Source of the DNA: Dendrophyllia cribrosa
Lineage: Eukaryota; Cnidaria; Anthozoa; Scleractinia; Dendrophylliidae
Reading direction: 5' to 3'
Length of the DNA stretch: 64,000 bases
Assembly: GCA_024195265.1 (NCBI GenBank)
Contig: JAJLRJ010000007.1
Span: 31,723,948 to 31,787,947, forward strand
Shown here: positions 44,401 through 54,950 of the stretch, piece after piece
Numbering within the stretch: position 1 is the first letter of the stretch
Layout of the letters: every line of letters starts with the position of its first letter
Made by a program: the position numbers and the translations under genes
Notes under the pieces: model-generated
Told to the model about the DNA's origin: nothing
Seen by the model: the letters and a program-made list of their open reading frames with translations, nothing else
Database searches by the model: none

Positions 44401-45328
44401 CCTCTTGCAATACTGTACACAGAAACCTCTTATTTCCCTTTTTATCATGTCCCAGGCGAGGCCTTTATCTTCGAGATAGGAATATTTTTCTTTATATTCG
44501 GGAATCTTATTCGCTAGTTGTTCAATGAAAGCATCGTTGTTTAAAAGAGAATTGTTAATTTTCCAGAACCCAGGGCCTCTTCGGGCATAATCTTTAGATC
44601 TAAGTGTTAAAATTATTGCTGAGTGATCAGATAGTGTGGAGTTTGTAATAGTCGTATTTAATACAAGAGAAGACAGTTTTGCCGAAACCAGCCAATAATC
44701 CAACCGACATTGTACTTTTAGTGCTTTATCATGCCATGTGAATTGCTGTTGATTAGGATGTTGGCACCTCCAGACATCCTGAAGTTTTAAACAAGCGCAT
44801 AGATTTTTTATTTCGCTAATTACGTTTTGTTTTTTGTTTACCTCGCAGCCACCAATCTTATCTTGGGACGTTAGTCACCTCCAATAATCATTTCATCGAC
44901 AGAACAAGTGTTAATAAGAATGTTTTGCAAATTTGCATAAAACGTTTTTGTTCGGAAATAGTATTGGGACTGTAGATGTTACACAAATAAAAACTGGTAT
45001 CATGTATTGTTATTTGAAGAAGTAAATATCTGCCTTTCTTATCAGCTGTGATATGGTCTATGTGTATGTCTGCTTTAGGATTGAATAAAATCATAACGCC
45101 CCTTGAGTGATTTGTGCCATGACTGTAATATACATCTCCGCCCCATTCCGATTTCCATACGGTTTCCATATTTTGCGTAGAATATGTTTCTTGCAGAAAA
45201 ATTATGTCGAACTTATTATTGTGAAGCCATCTGAATAACTGTCTTCTTTTACGCATTTGGTTGAGACCCCTTACATTTAAAGAACAAAAGGAAGCGATGA
45301 AAGGAGTTGTCATTTTTTGTTCAAGCAT
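41477..45328 (-). pseudogene. LINE ORF2: APE endonuclease, reverse transcriptase, C-terminal zinc finger
   Basis: Endonuclease: LNVRGLNQ, IFLQETYS (catalytic E) at the start of the 45328-44888 frame and LSDHSAIIL (D, H) in the next frame (from 44703). RT: CPGSDGLSVEFY, ENWRPISLLN, IFIDFKKAFDSVDW (motif A), LQRGVRQGCPLSGILF, QYADDTTAFV (motif C, YADD). C-terminus: CHLCEQKQTLKHLFVSC zinc-knuckle-like. Breaks: a frameshift near 44890-44700, a 143-bp MITE at 43289-43431 between the palm motifs, and a frameshift near 42490-42360. Total length about 1,240 residues, as expected for the clade. Confidence 0.88.
43289..43431. mobile_element. 143-bp MITE with 9-bp target duplication in LINE ORF2
   Basis: Target duplication CCATCTTTT (43280-43288, 43432-43440). 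Inverted ends share AGATTTCCGTA(T/C)AACCCC and CATACATTA. Nine-bp duplications are typical of Mutator-like elements. Removing it restores the RT reading (KRW|ITTF). Confidence 0.8.
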
Positions 45329-45717
45329 ACATTATTTGTAACGACAATAATTTTGTTTTTGATAGAATAAATTTTGGTAAAGTTCAACCAATCTGTGAAA
45401 CCTTCCTTGCTTACATGTTTAACTATTTCAAAAATAATAAAGCAATGAGCATGTGTAGCGGTAGATTTGTAGAGAAAGCAAAATTTTTGATGTGCTAAGA
45501 AAGACAAAAAACCCCAGGTGTCTAAAGAGACTAAGACAGGCGTAAAATAAATCTTACATAAACCTATGTAATTGAAATAAACAAACGAACACTCATACCA
45601 ATATACCAATAAAGAAAGAACAAGATGGAACATGCTGAGGAGAAAGAGAAGATAAATAAGAACCTCAGTTCGGCCGAGCCATTTCTCCCCTACAAATCCA
45701 GATTCTAGATGTTAGGT

Positions 45718-46614
45718 TCACATGTTGATGTTGGTGTTGTTTAGATCCCCTTCGGATTGTACTTTAATAGGGTCCGCGTCGGGCGAGGATTTAACGAAGA
45801 TCTTTCCGTCTAAAGTCCAAACGGACGTTAATATTTTGTCCTTCCTTTTTCTGAGTGCCTTTGATACGAGGTCTCGTCTGAATGGGGTTAAGTTTTCATT
45901 TATGTACATACCATTTAAAGATTCTTCGGCTGGAGAATACTGTGGGAAAATATCGGAGACTTTGACATGTTTCAGTTTGGTTCTTTCTTTGTAGAACTTG
46001 GTCTTAATTTTATGGTTACAAAATTTTGCTATGATCGGCTTGTTTCCTTTTTTCCGCTGTAGTTTATGGGCAATCTCGATATCTTCTCGCACAATTTCGA
46101 CGCTAATCGTTTTAGCAACACTGATTACGACATCTTGTGCGTTGACGTAAAGGTTTTCTGGAATGCCATGAATCTCTTTGGAATTTTTTCGCGTGTACTG
46201 CTCCAGAGAATCTAGAGAGAACCACAGGTTTTGGGTTTCGTTTTCTTGTTCTTGCAATAATTTTTTTGCATTGAGCAATTCTTCTTTCGTCTTCTGTAAA
46301 TCTTGTTCTAATAACGTATTTCTTTGTGATGTTTCCACGTGGTCTTTCTTTAGCTGGCGCAAAGAAGAATCATTGAAATCTATTGAGCTTTTCAAGTCCG
46401 TGAGTTCTTTTCTAAGATTTTGATTTTCTTCTACGATGGTAGCTATAGTGGCTTGAATGTTCACAAGTATATCCTTGATATCTCGTAGGCTTGGTTCCTC
46501 TTCTTGGCCGAACGCAGTGTCACTTTCATCAGTGCAATCGTCCATATTGGATTTCTTAGCAGCGCTAGTATCTTCTTCCACGGATCCTCTGTCGCCTCTT
46601 TTATGCTTCATCAA
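45718..46614 (-). CDS. LINE ORF1 RNA-binding protein
   Basis: 298 codons, uninterrupted. Acidic N-terminus, a long coiled coil (about residues 50-130, heptads of L/I/V with KKDHVETSQRNTLLEQDLQ), then an RRM-like core (EIHGIPENLY near residue 150) and a basic C-terminal domain (ENLTPFRRDLVSKALRKRK). This matches L1-type ORF1p, which forms trimers and coats the RNA. Intact, unlike ORF2. Confidence 0.85.
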   Translation of the reverse strand: MMKHKRGDRGSVEEDTSAAKKSNMDDCTDESDTAFGQEEEPSLRDIKDILVNIQATIATIVEENQNLRKELTDLKSSIDFNDSSLRQLKKDHVETSQRNTLLEQDLQKTKEELLNAKKLLQEQENETQNLWFSLDSLEQYTRKNSKEIHGIPENLYVNAQDVVISVAKTISVEIVREDIEIAHKLQRKKGNKPIIAKFCNHKIKTKFYKERTKLKHVKVSDIFPQYSPAEESLNGMYINENLTPFRRDLVSKALRKRKDKILTSVWTLDGKIFVKSSPDADPIKVQSEGDLNNTNINM

Positions 46615-46753
46615 GCGTGAAAGCTAATAATCTTTCTGCGTTGGTTTAAGGGCGACTTGTTACATTATCAAAGACTACTTTTTGAAGGCGGAGAAAGCCA
46701 AAGCTGCTCAGCTCATAAATTCGTGGCTGTTCTTGGCGAGGCCGCGCATGCTC

Positions 46754-47478
46754 TACAAATGTTGGCATCAAGAAGCTGTTATATTTATTTTTCCCAATGC
46801 TTTAATCTTCCTCTACGTTCATTTTTTTTATGACTTTTTTTGTGTGTAACGATTTTAGTGTAAATGTGGTGTACGTTAATCAATAAAGATTAAAAAAATA
46901 TATATAAAAAAATGAGTTTATAGTGTTCGGTTAATGTGATATATTTTGTTTTGTTTTTCAGGTTGCAGTTGTATTACGGGAAGAATCTTCTTCATATGAA
47001 AATGTAACGGCGTTTTGTGTGAATCTATGGTTATTAATAATAATGGAGTAATATATTTGAATGATTGAATAAATGTTTGAAAGAACAATATTTTTAATAT
47101 AGACGTGTTTTGTTTGTTGATTGTAGAGTATTGGATTGAGGATCATAAAAAGGCGAAGTAGGTATCGAGAGCCAAGTAGGTTGAATTGGAAGGTGATTAA
47201 AAAGTTTTATAAGAAAAGGAAATGTAGAGACAAAGTTCGGAATTATATTTTAAAATTTATTCCTAAGGGGCCGATTACATGGGCTGGAATTTTCAGCCCG
47301 GGCTGAAACTTTTTTCATGTAATCGCTAACATCATTTTATGTGGATTTATTTCGGAAGCCGGGCTGAAATTCGCCATGTAATCGGCCCCTAAGAGTTCTG
47401 TTTATAATGAAATTATGAGGAGTGTTGATATTCGTAAAGAATTGTTCTTGTCAGCCGGGGAGACTTAAAGGTCAATAT
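46754..47478 (+). repeat. right copy (D2) of the direct repeat flanking the LINE
   Basis: Starts TACAAATGTTGGCATCAAGA right after the LINE 5' end and carries on past the D1 end into unique sequence. Differs from D1 by a few substitutions, a small AT insertion near 46890 and the 123-bp MITE at 47267-47389. Confidence 0.8.
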
Positions 47479-47706
47479 GAAGAAATAACTGCATGTATGG
47501 GAAAAATGAGATATGAGACTGTAAATCATAGAATAAAATTTGAAACTATTGATCTTTCGGGAGATATTGAGACTAATCCTGGTCCATTTGGTGTAGATTC
47601 GTCTAAAACTATTTGTGCTCCTTATACCCAAGGAAATACTGTTCCTGATGTTGTTTGTATGGGAGAGTTAGCTTTCAAAGTCATTATGGAAATGTGCATT
47701 GTTTAA
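47109..47706 (+). pseudogene. basic leader plus 2A (StopGo) peptide ORF, interrupted by a MITE
   Basis: After a TTGATTGTAG splice acceptor, a basic frame (IIKRRSR...KKFYKKRKC...) runs to the MITE at 47267 and resumes beyond it. One frame shift/extra CC lies near 47456. It then reads RLKGQYEEITACMGKM and, at 47557-47586, SGDIETNPGP, a canonical D-(V/I)-E-x-N-P-G-P 2A motif. Downstream is DSSKTICAPYTQGN, then a stop at 47704-47706. 2A motifs make the ribosome skip a bond, and are known at the N-terminus of some invertebrate non-LTR element proteins and immune receptors. What the downstream product was is unclear; the frame ends after about 40 residues. Confidence 0.6.
47267..47389. mobile_element. 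123-bp Harbinger-like MITE
   Basis: TIR GGGGCCGATTACATG with perfect complement at 47375-47389, flanked by TAA (47264-47266, 47390-47392), as in PIF/Harbinger (TWA). The interior is nearly palindromic (CAGCCCGGGCTG). The unoccupied site is preserved in the paralogous copy at 41171-41185. Confidence 0.88.
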
Positions 47707-47835
47707 ATGACAGTATAATAGAAGAGAGTTGTTGTTTACCTTTGTTTAGGCTTTTGAATCGTTGTTACGTGATTATTATAAGTCATCTATTTGACAATAA
47801 TAATTTATGCAGTCGCTATTTTATCTAGTGTATTG

Positions 47836-47866
<31 letters not shown>

Positions 47867-48120
47867 TTTTTAATGTGGTTAATGGCAAAATAAAATGAAT
47901 GAATATTTTTGAGACAAGAGATGGTGTATTCAAAGTGTTTGATTCACATAGAGATCGTACAGGAATGAATGATGCATGTGGGACGTGTGTACTGATTGAA
48001 GTTAGTTCTCTTGAAGAGTGAGTAGAGTATTTTGAAAATTTGTATTTGGGACGTAATTGTTCGAATTTTGAAGTAAAAGGAGTGAAGATATCCTTAACAG
48101 CCCGATTATAATACTCGCAG
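47707..48120. other. non-coding spacer with ATT microsatellite
   Basis: No gene. A (TTA)n run lies near 47838-47862, and AATAAAATGAATGAATATTT follows. Confidence 0.6.
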
Positions 48121-48126
48121 AGTTCT

Positions 48127-48387
48127 TGTTCAGCTTCATTTACCTTCATACACCTCCATTTACCTTCATACACCCTCATTCACCTTCATACACATTCATT
48201 GGCCTTCATACACCTTCATTCACCTCCATTTACCTTCACACACCTTCATTTACCCTCATGCACCTTCATACACCTTCATAAACCTTCATTCACCCACATT
48301 CACCTTCATTTACCTTCATACACCTCCATTTACCTTCATACACCTCCATTTACCTTCATGCACCTTCATACACCCTCATTTACCTTC
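48127..48387 (+). repeat. minisatellite, ~10-bp units, array 1
   Basis: Units TTCATACACC, TTCATTTACC and TTCACCTCCA-like variants repeat about 26 times. Frames reading F-I-H-L-H-T-P are translations of the repeat, not genes. The array is cut at 48388 by a repeat-family X copy and resumes at about 49480. Confidence 0.9.
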
Positions 48388-49475
48388 ACAGCGGAGCTCT
48401 GCGGGCCGAAGGCCCGCGCGGAGCCCCATACTCATAGAACCCATATACAACCATAGAACCTATGCCCGTCATTTTTTATGGTCATGGCTAGCGGAATGTT
48501 TCGCGGGCACGTTGTGTGCCCGGCGTACGCGTTGGCACGTCACCTGGGAGAAAACTGCTTAAATTAAAGTCGTTATTTTCCTGCAGTTTTTCGCGGTTTG
48601 CTACTCAAGACAGGGATACTAATTAAGGGTTACTCATAAGCCGCTATAGCCGTGGAAAAAGAAGAGCTTTCAGGAATAAAATCTTGCTTCGAGGAACTTA
48701 TACGTTTTTATCAATGAGGCAGCAATGCGGGGAGATGTTTGTTGCTTCGGGTTTCAGAACTGAAGAAGCGTAGATTTAAAGAATTTCCAAGCAGTGGACG
48801 GACTTAAAGGTAAAAAAAATACATTTTTTCGATGCGAATTTATGTTGATATCAATATCAGTGTGATTGACTTTTTCTTTGTGTTCTCGCTATTTTTGGAG
48901 AATTGTTTATAACGTGCTCAAATTTAGTCGTTTTGATTTCTTTCATCGAAGACAGCTCGGCAATGGTTCGAGTTTTGCTTTTAAACATAAACTTATGGAG
49001 ATTTGAATAAAATTTTTCGAAAGAAGATTGTGTTGTCCATTTTTATCTGTTTGTTCATTCATTACATAGGTTGAAAAGCGATTTTATGTAAAGAAAACAA
49101 GACTTAGATTTTGTAGTTCTAACTTCACACGCGTGGCCTTATGCAAATATATTTGATGTATTTTTTGCAATTTTGATTTCCAAATCAGTTTCTCGGACAA
49201 TTTTTGATAAGCAATGGGTGCATTTTATTTGGAAATTAGTCCTACTAGTTATTCGAGAAAGACAAGTTGTTTTTTTAACTTTTGTACGGTCTAAATGTAC
49301 TGTACAGACGGTCGCGTAATTCTGTTTTTGAGAATTGCTAAAATTGAAAAAATAGCCCGGTCTTCAATCTTAATTCTTGTGTTTCCGACCTTTCACCTCA
49401 GTTAAGTTTACCATGGGCTTTCTGTTTTTAGATCGAGAGCAACGCTGTTAGGCTAAGCCTATCTATATATATTAC
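48388..49475 (+). repeat. interspersed repeat family X, copy 1, inserted in the minisatellite
   Basis: Begins AGCGGAGCTCTGCGGGCCGA and ends GTTAGGCTAAGCCTATCTAT. Shares GTCATTTTTTATGGTCATGG and GGCTAGCGGAATGTTTCGCGG with 57060-57200, its end with 59990-60010, and internal parts (decayed short ORF near 48650; ATTGACTTTTTCTTTGTG) with the family Y copy at 53.1 kb and the copy at 61 kb. It splits one minisatellite into two arrays. Confidence 0.7.
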
Positions 49476-49479
49476 ACGT

Positions 49480-49705
49480 TCATTGGCCTTTATATAATTT
49501 CATACACCATTGTACACCTTCATTTACCTTCATACGCCTCCATTTACCTTCCTTCACCTCCAGACACCTTCATACACCCTCATTAACCTTCATTTACCTT
49601 CATACACATTCATTGGCCTTCCTACACCTTCATTCACCTCTATTTACCTTCATACGCCTTCATTTACCTCCATACACCTTCGTTTACCTTCATACACCTT
49701 GCACG
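49480..49705 (+). repeat. minisatellite, array 2 (continuation of array 1)
   Basis: Same units and orientation as 48127-48387. Confidence 0.88.
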
Positions 49706-49718
49706 TAGGCCTCCATTA

Positions 49719-50760
49719 CTATAGTCTTGGCACATGACATCTCGTCTTAATTTTGTCCTGTTTCTTATTCCAAATAAAGTTAAAAAGGGACTTCTTAACT
49801 TTGGAGGTGTCTTCTGCATTGACATCTAACCTAAATGCTGAATAAACCAACTGGGAGATCCCCAAACGTTTTACGATAAGACATTTATCGAATAACGAAA
49901 GTTTGCGACTTCCCCATATTTCGAGTTTCGTGTTAAAATTATCAATTTTGCTCAGAACATTTTTCTTATTGTTTCCTTTATCATTGTATGAAATAAAGAT
50001 CCCAAGAATTCGTACAGGTTCGTTCACCCAATTCGGGGCTAGCGGCTTGTCCTTATTAAGCCTGATGACCCAAGCCACATTGCTTTAGTTTTTCCCATTA
50101 AGACCAGATATATTGCCGAAGACATCAAGAAATTGAATTGCATTATTACTTGAGGTTACGTTTTTTTAAGAAAAGTGATGTATCATCGGCAAATTGACTT
50201 ATTTTATGTTCTGTTTCAAAGATTTTAATGCCTTTAATGTTGTTTCTTGCCGTATGCGGGCTGCCAAGATCTCTGCTCCCAGTATAAAAGGTAAGGGAAG
50301 AGGGGACAACCTTGTCTAACTCCTCTTGTTAGTTTAAAGAAGTTAGTTCTATATCCGTTGTGCAGAACAGTACTTTCAGTATTGGTATAAAACATCTTTG
50401 TCCAACGTTCAATGCTACTTCCAAAATTAAATAAATCTAAAGATTTCTGAATAAAATTCCATTCCACAGTATCGAAAGCTTTTGTAAAATCTAACAGGAG
50501 TAGAATCCCCGGCATGTCTCACGTTTTTGTTTGTTCGAGGATATCATTTATTAAACTGATATTTTGTCTTATATAACGTCCTTTACCAAAATCTGTCTAA
50601 TCACAATTAATAAGTAACGGAAGTATCTTTTTAATTCTCGTTGCAATGGCCTTAGAGACGATTTTGTAATCGACATTAAGGAGTGTAACGGGTCTGCAGT
50701 TTGATACGTCTTTTTAATTTAGATTTGCATCTTACTTAGGAATAAGTGTTATCACCCCTT
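49719..50760 (-). pseudogene. second Tx1/L1-like LINE fragment (RT)
   Basis: Contains LLLDFTKAFDTVEWNF (motif A), TRGVRQGCPL, and downstream ILGIFISYNDKGNNKKN and WGSRKLSLFDKCLIVKRLG, with frameshifts in the motif C region (LPMIHHFS reading near 50180). Related to but diverged from the 41-46 kb LINE. Both ends are lost against minisatellite arrays. Confidence 0.8.
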
Positions 50761-50854
50761 TACGCTGGGAAATACTTTTAAAATTCGTTATCATCATACG
50801 CAGCGTTGACGCTGTCAAGAAATTCTTGGCCAAACGGATCGAAGAAGTGCTTGA

Positions 50855-51492
50855 ATGTGTATGAAGGTAAATGAAGGCAAATGAAGGTGATCGAGGGTGA
50901 TTGAGGGTGTATGAAGGCAGATCGAGGTAAATGGAGGCGTATGAAGGTAAATGAAGGAGAATGAACGCAAATGATGGTCAATGAAGGTGTATGATGGTGT
51001 ATGAAGGTGTATGAAGGCCAATGAATGTGTATGAAGGTAAATGAAGGCAAATGAAGGTGATTGAGGGTGTATGAATGTGTCGGCATGAAGGACAATGGAG
51101 GTCTATGAAAGTAAATGAACGCAAATGAAGGTGTATGAAGGCAAATCAAGGTAAATGAAGGCGTATGAAAGTGTATGAAGGTGAATGAACGCAAATGTAG
51201 GTGAATGAAGGTGTATGATGGTGTATGAAGGTGTATGAAGGTAAATGACGGTAAGGCAAATTAAGGTGTATGAAGGCCAATGAATGTGTATGAAGGTAAA
51301 TGAAGGCAAATAAAGGTGATTGAGGGTGTATGAAGGTAAATGGAGGTGCATGAAGGTAAATGAACACAAATGAAGGTGTATGAATTAAGGCAAATCAAGA
51401 TAAATGAAGGCGTATGAAGGTGAATGAAGGCGTATGATGGTGTATGAAAGTGTATGAAGGTAAATGAAGGTGTATGAAGGCCAATGAATGTG
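50855..51492 (-). repeat. minisatellite, array 3, opposite orientation
   Basis: About 60 units of GGTGTATGAA / GGTAAATGAA, the reverse complement of arrays 1-2. Long minus frames here are translations of the repeat. Confidence 0.9.
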
Positions 51493-53120
51493 ATAAGTTA
51501 CTGGTAATCCTTCAGCTTCGATCTATCAGAAGGACATTATTTCAATATAATCAGATACAGGTAAGCGAGACCCAGGCGACATGTCTTGCAACATTCAGTA
51601 TGCAATGCCATTTCAAGATGAAAAGATAAAGCCCTGGAGAAGCATTTGTCCCATGACTGAAAATGTCTTTGGGAACAAGTGAGAGGAATCCCGAGGGGGG
51701 AGGGGGTATCCGAATGTTTTGCTTGGAAGGCATACCCTTCTGAGCTCGGACACCGCATGGGAGAACAAGTCAATTCAGCCCATCCAGACGACATTTAGTA
51801 GCTGGTTTGCGATATTGTTTGCATACAGGACAGGTTGTCCAGTAAAGCTTTCATACAATATCACTGTTTTTAAACACATAGAAATAACCATTGTATTAAA
51901 CACAAAATACAATAGTTTTTTTCTTCCAGCGAAATCTGTTTGGGGGGAATTTTGTATCAGTCGATTGTCGCATCCTTATATGGCTGCCACGAGAAAAGTT
52001 GCCCATACCATTACTTGTGCCCAGTTTCTTTCGGTCCAATTTGTTTTGTTTTGGTTTTGTCATTGGCCAATCACAACGAAGAAATGGCTTGGTCCCTGGA
52101 CAAATGGAAATATATTAGAAATCACAAACCAAATCGATCACAAAGATTAGGCCATGTTATAAGTTTTTATTTTCCTTAAATTTTCTCTTAATGCTTTGTT
52201 TCCTACTCTTTCCTTCACAGTCGAAGTCGCCGACGCAGTTTCTTTTGGTGCCATGACAGTCATTGGATCCGTTGCAGATATTACCCTTTATAAAGAGAGG
52301 CTTTCGCGATTCCAAAGAGAGGAATAAAAAAATGTGTGAGATGTATTTCTCTGTAAGGCCCAGTAGTGACCATTATGTTCTGCGGCCTCTGTTATTGTTA
52401 TTTCTTTAACGGGATCGAGACTATTGTTTTTGTCGCGCAATGCATAATGGTCACTGCTGGGTCTTTAAACAAACATTCACTGATTGGTCTACATTTTTTA
52501 GGTAAATTGTGAAGGAATTGTTGATCTGATTTAGTTCGACTGACGCGAGTTTTCTTTTAAAGCCATTGGTTTATCATAAGCGATTATTATGATTCATGTC
52601 AAAAATAAATCAATCAAAACGTAACGGCTCGTGGCTCCACAGTTGAGTTTTTAACATTTTATGGCGTCATTTCTATGGTAGATATGAGAAAAGTCCATGA
52701 AAAAATGCGGATAATTTGTTAATTTTCAATAGGATCCGCTGATCCTGATATAATAAGTGTGTATGAGGGTGACTGAGTGGCAGTTTGAGCAATGAAGTGA
52801 GTTGATCAGTTGTTTGAATTGCGTGCTTGCCGTTGACTCATTGAGTTTTTTTTTTGTAACAATAAAAAAGAGTGGTTGTCAGAGACGTCAGTGATAAAGA
52901 TGACGTAAAAGACGGGTGAAAAAACAATGTCACTGACTGATCTTTCAAAGATTCCCTGAGAAATAAAATCATAAACACAGTTTTCATACAAACATTCAGT
53001 TGTTTATTGCTGTTATTGTTTCAGGCGGGAGGCGATACTTAAGTACCATCCCATCCCTTAATGTATTAAAATAAACAACAAACCGATTCAGTTTTTATAA
53101 TTTAATTGACACGATACGAT
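51493..53120. other. mostly non-coding spacer
   Basis: I see no assured gene. A possible terminal exon on the plus strand follows TTTCCTTCACAG at about 52219 and reads VEVADAVSFGAMTVIGSVA to a TAA near 52326. It looks protein-like, but I cannot support upstream exons. A MITE lies at 52357-52465. Confidence 0.4.
52357..52465. mobile_element. ~109-bp MITE, TAA-flanked
   Basis: Inverted ends GGCCCAGTAGTGACCATTAT and its near-complement (CATAATGGTCACTGCTGGGTC), flanked by TAA on both sides (52354-52356, 52466-52468), consistent with Harbinger-type insertion. Confidence 0.7.
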
Positions 53121-53336
53121 AATTACTCATGCGCAGTAAGCGCATGAGGTATAAAATAGGTTGCGTTTCTTCGTCTTTTTGTCACATTAGTGCATGCAAA
53201 TTTATGCACGCATATATTATTACTAACCGGGTCGCAGGTCACATAAAAATTCTACAAAAATGGCTGCCGCGCTCGGCATGTGCTTGGTTTTCAAAACCAT
53301 AGTTTTGTCTTGTCGAAATAATAACACACATTCAAA

Positions 53337-53501
53337 ATGGAAAGAGAAAGCTTTAAAGAATACTCAGAAGCCGCTGTAGTGGAGAAAAAGGAGAGCTGTA
53401 AGCGACGAAATCTTGCTTCAAGTTTTATCAGTGCGGGGCGATCAAATCCGAAGAAGCGGAGTTTTAAAGAATTTTCAAGCAGGCGAGGGACTTTAAAATA
53501 A
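53337..53501 (+). CDS. conserved short ORF of repeat family X/Y (54 aa)
   Basis: Starts MERESFKEYSEAA, is Lys/Arg/Ser-rich (SNPKKRSFKEFSSRRG) and stops at TAA 53499-53501. The same reading (MESFKEYPEAAISSRKRRAS) is open at 60992-61147 and decayed at 36514 and 48650. About 185 bp downstream of a TATA-like box. No known domain. The basic SP-K-K-R motif could be nuclear. It may be the first exon of a lost transposase or a captured host exon. Confidence 0.45.
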   Translation: MERESFKEYSEAAVVEKKESCKRRNLASSFISAGRSNPKKRSFKEFSSRRGTLK

Positions 53502-53867
53502 AAGAAATTTCATTTTTCGGTGAGAATTTATGTTGATACCAATTTGTGATTGACTTTTTCTTTGTGTCATACTTGTTATTCTAGACCGAGAAAAAGTTGC
53601 TTTTGTGAGCTTTTGTGCACTCTAAACACAGAGTCAACGGACTGTCGCGTAATACAGTTTTTGAGCATTGCTAAAATTGAAAAATAACCCGGTCGTTTAC
53701 TGATTTTATTGCTTTTAAAAGTAGTCTTTGCAAATGTAACAGAAAGCAGTCACGGTTTGGGAAACATTAGACGCAAACTTGTTCGAATGTTTTCTTCATG
53801 AAGCCAATAATCATGGTCAGGCACAATAGTAAATATAATTGAATTAAATAGCGCTTTCTGAAATAAA

Positions 53868-54058
53868 TGAATGGGGTTAGTTTCTAGAGAAACTGTGGTG
53901 CTGCGTCGGTGGGGGATGAAACACGAGAATTTAGTTTTATCGACTGAGTCGATAAGGTAAATTGACCACCGTAAAAAGATTCAAATTTAGCTATTTGAAT
54001 CTTTTTACGGTGGTCAATTTACCTTATCGACTCAGTCGATAAAACTAAATTCTCGTGT
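53868..54058. mobile_element. 191-bp foldback insertion with perfect 66-bp inverted repeat and 12-bp TSD
   Basis: Flanked by TTCTGAAATAAA (53856-53867, 54059-54070). The arms 53921-53986 and 53993-54058 are exactly complementary over 66 bp, with loop TTAGCT. A single-copy lead (TGAATGGGGTTAGTTTCTAG...) precedes the hairpin. The 12-bp duplication suggests retrotransposition; Penelope-like element termini are one possibility from memory. Confidence 0.85.
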
Positions 54059-54950
54059 TTCTGAAATAAAGTTTGCTTTCAAGATTTTTTGATTCGCGAA
54101 AACATTATGCGAATCATCTTTACGGATAAGAGTGGCATTCTATATACACAAGAAAAGTCGGAAATTTTAGAAAACACTAGATATAATAAAGTAGGTTGCT
54201 GAATTTAAATATTATTTTGTGATGTTTATAATATAATTCGCAGACGCCAGCGCTGCGCGCTGCAATGAGGATAAATAAATCGCCAAGCCTTCGGGAACCA
54301 GAAAATCACTGAATTCTGATAAGCGTTTAACTCTTTTATTCAAGGGAAAGACATTTTCATTCAAGAAAATATGAGTTTCATTAAAAAGTTGTGACCTTTA
54401 GAACAAATATTTTGGTACAAGCAGCGCACGATCGAATTACATTCCACACGAAATTTGCTTATATGAAAGAAGTGTATTTGCGACAACACTTTTAAAAAAC
54501 TGTGAAGCTTGGAAAAACTAATACATGGCAAAATCAAAGCAGTTATTTAAAGAACTAGCTTTATAGAAAAATTTCATTTCGATTTGGACTTGAAATCAAT
54601 AGGGGGGGGGGGGGTTCATGATGTGTCACGCAATATTTATTTATTTTTAAATGTTTCTGCAATTTATAGCACTCATCACCACAGTTTTGACATTATAAAA
54701 GTAGAATCTCCTGAATCCGATTACATGTATTTTTTTTCATTACCTGTAAATTTAGGGCTTCCACAAATTTATTGGAAATCCAGGCAGGAGAAGGGGTCTC
54801 TGGGCTTGGAAATCCAGGCGGGAGGGGGGGTGGGAAGGGGTCAAACAATCTTGCCATTCGTTGGTGGGGGGGGATGGATTCTTTCTGGAATAACCCAATG
54901 TAATAGAAATAATTCACGGTTAACGTTTGGGGAGTATTACACTAACAGAT

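Larger units (their letters stand above)
41261..46753 (-). mobile_element. Tx1/L1-like LINE, nearly full length
   Basis: Minus-strand ORF1 (46614-45718) and ORF2 (45328-41477), with a T-rich stretch (A-tail of the minus strand) at 41261-41310 and about 140 bp of 5' UTR. Gene content (coiled-coil ORF1 with an RRM-like core; APE endonuclease plus RT and a C-terminal CCHC-like finger in ORF2) is that of the L1/Tx1 clade. ORF2 has frameshifts and a MITE, so the copy is inactive. Confidence 0.85.
53124..54950 (+). repeat. interspersed repeat family Y, copy 3
   Basis: Begins ATTACTCATGCGCAGTAAGC, then GGTATAAAATAGG (TATA-like at about 53151), GTGCATGCAAATTTATGCAC, a 54-codon ORF at 53337-53501, and the shared 0.9-kb 3' part (54085-54905). 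Interrupted by a foldback insertion at 53868-54058. The right end is truncated. Confidence 0.65.

Noticed and set aside
48199..51369. Several long frames rich in FIHLHTPSFT
   Set aside because: They are translations of the 10-bp minisatellite in three frames, not genes.
53880..53945. Possible hammerhead ribozyme near GATGAAACACGAG
   Set aside because: The CTGATGA core is absent and stems do not form the three-way junction.
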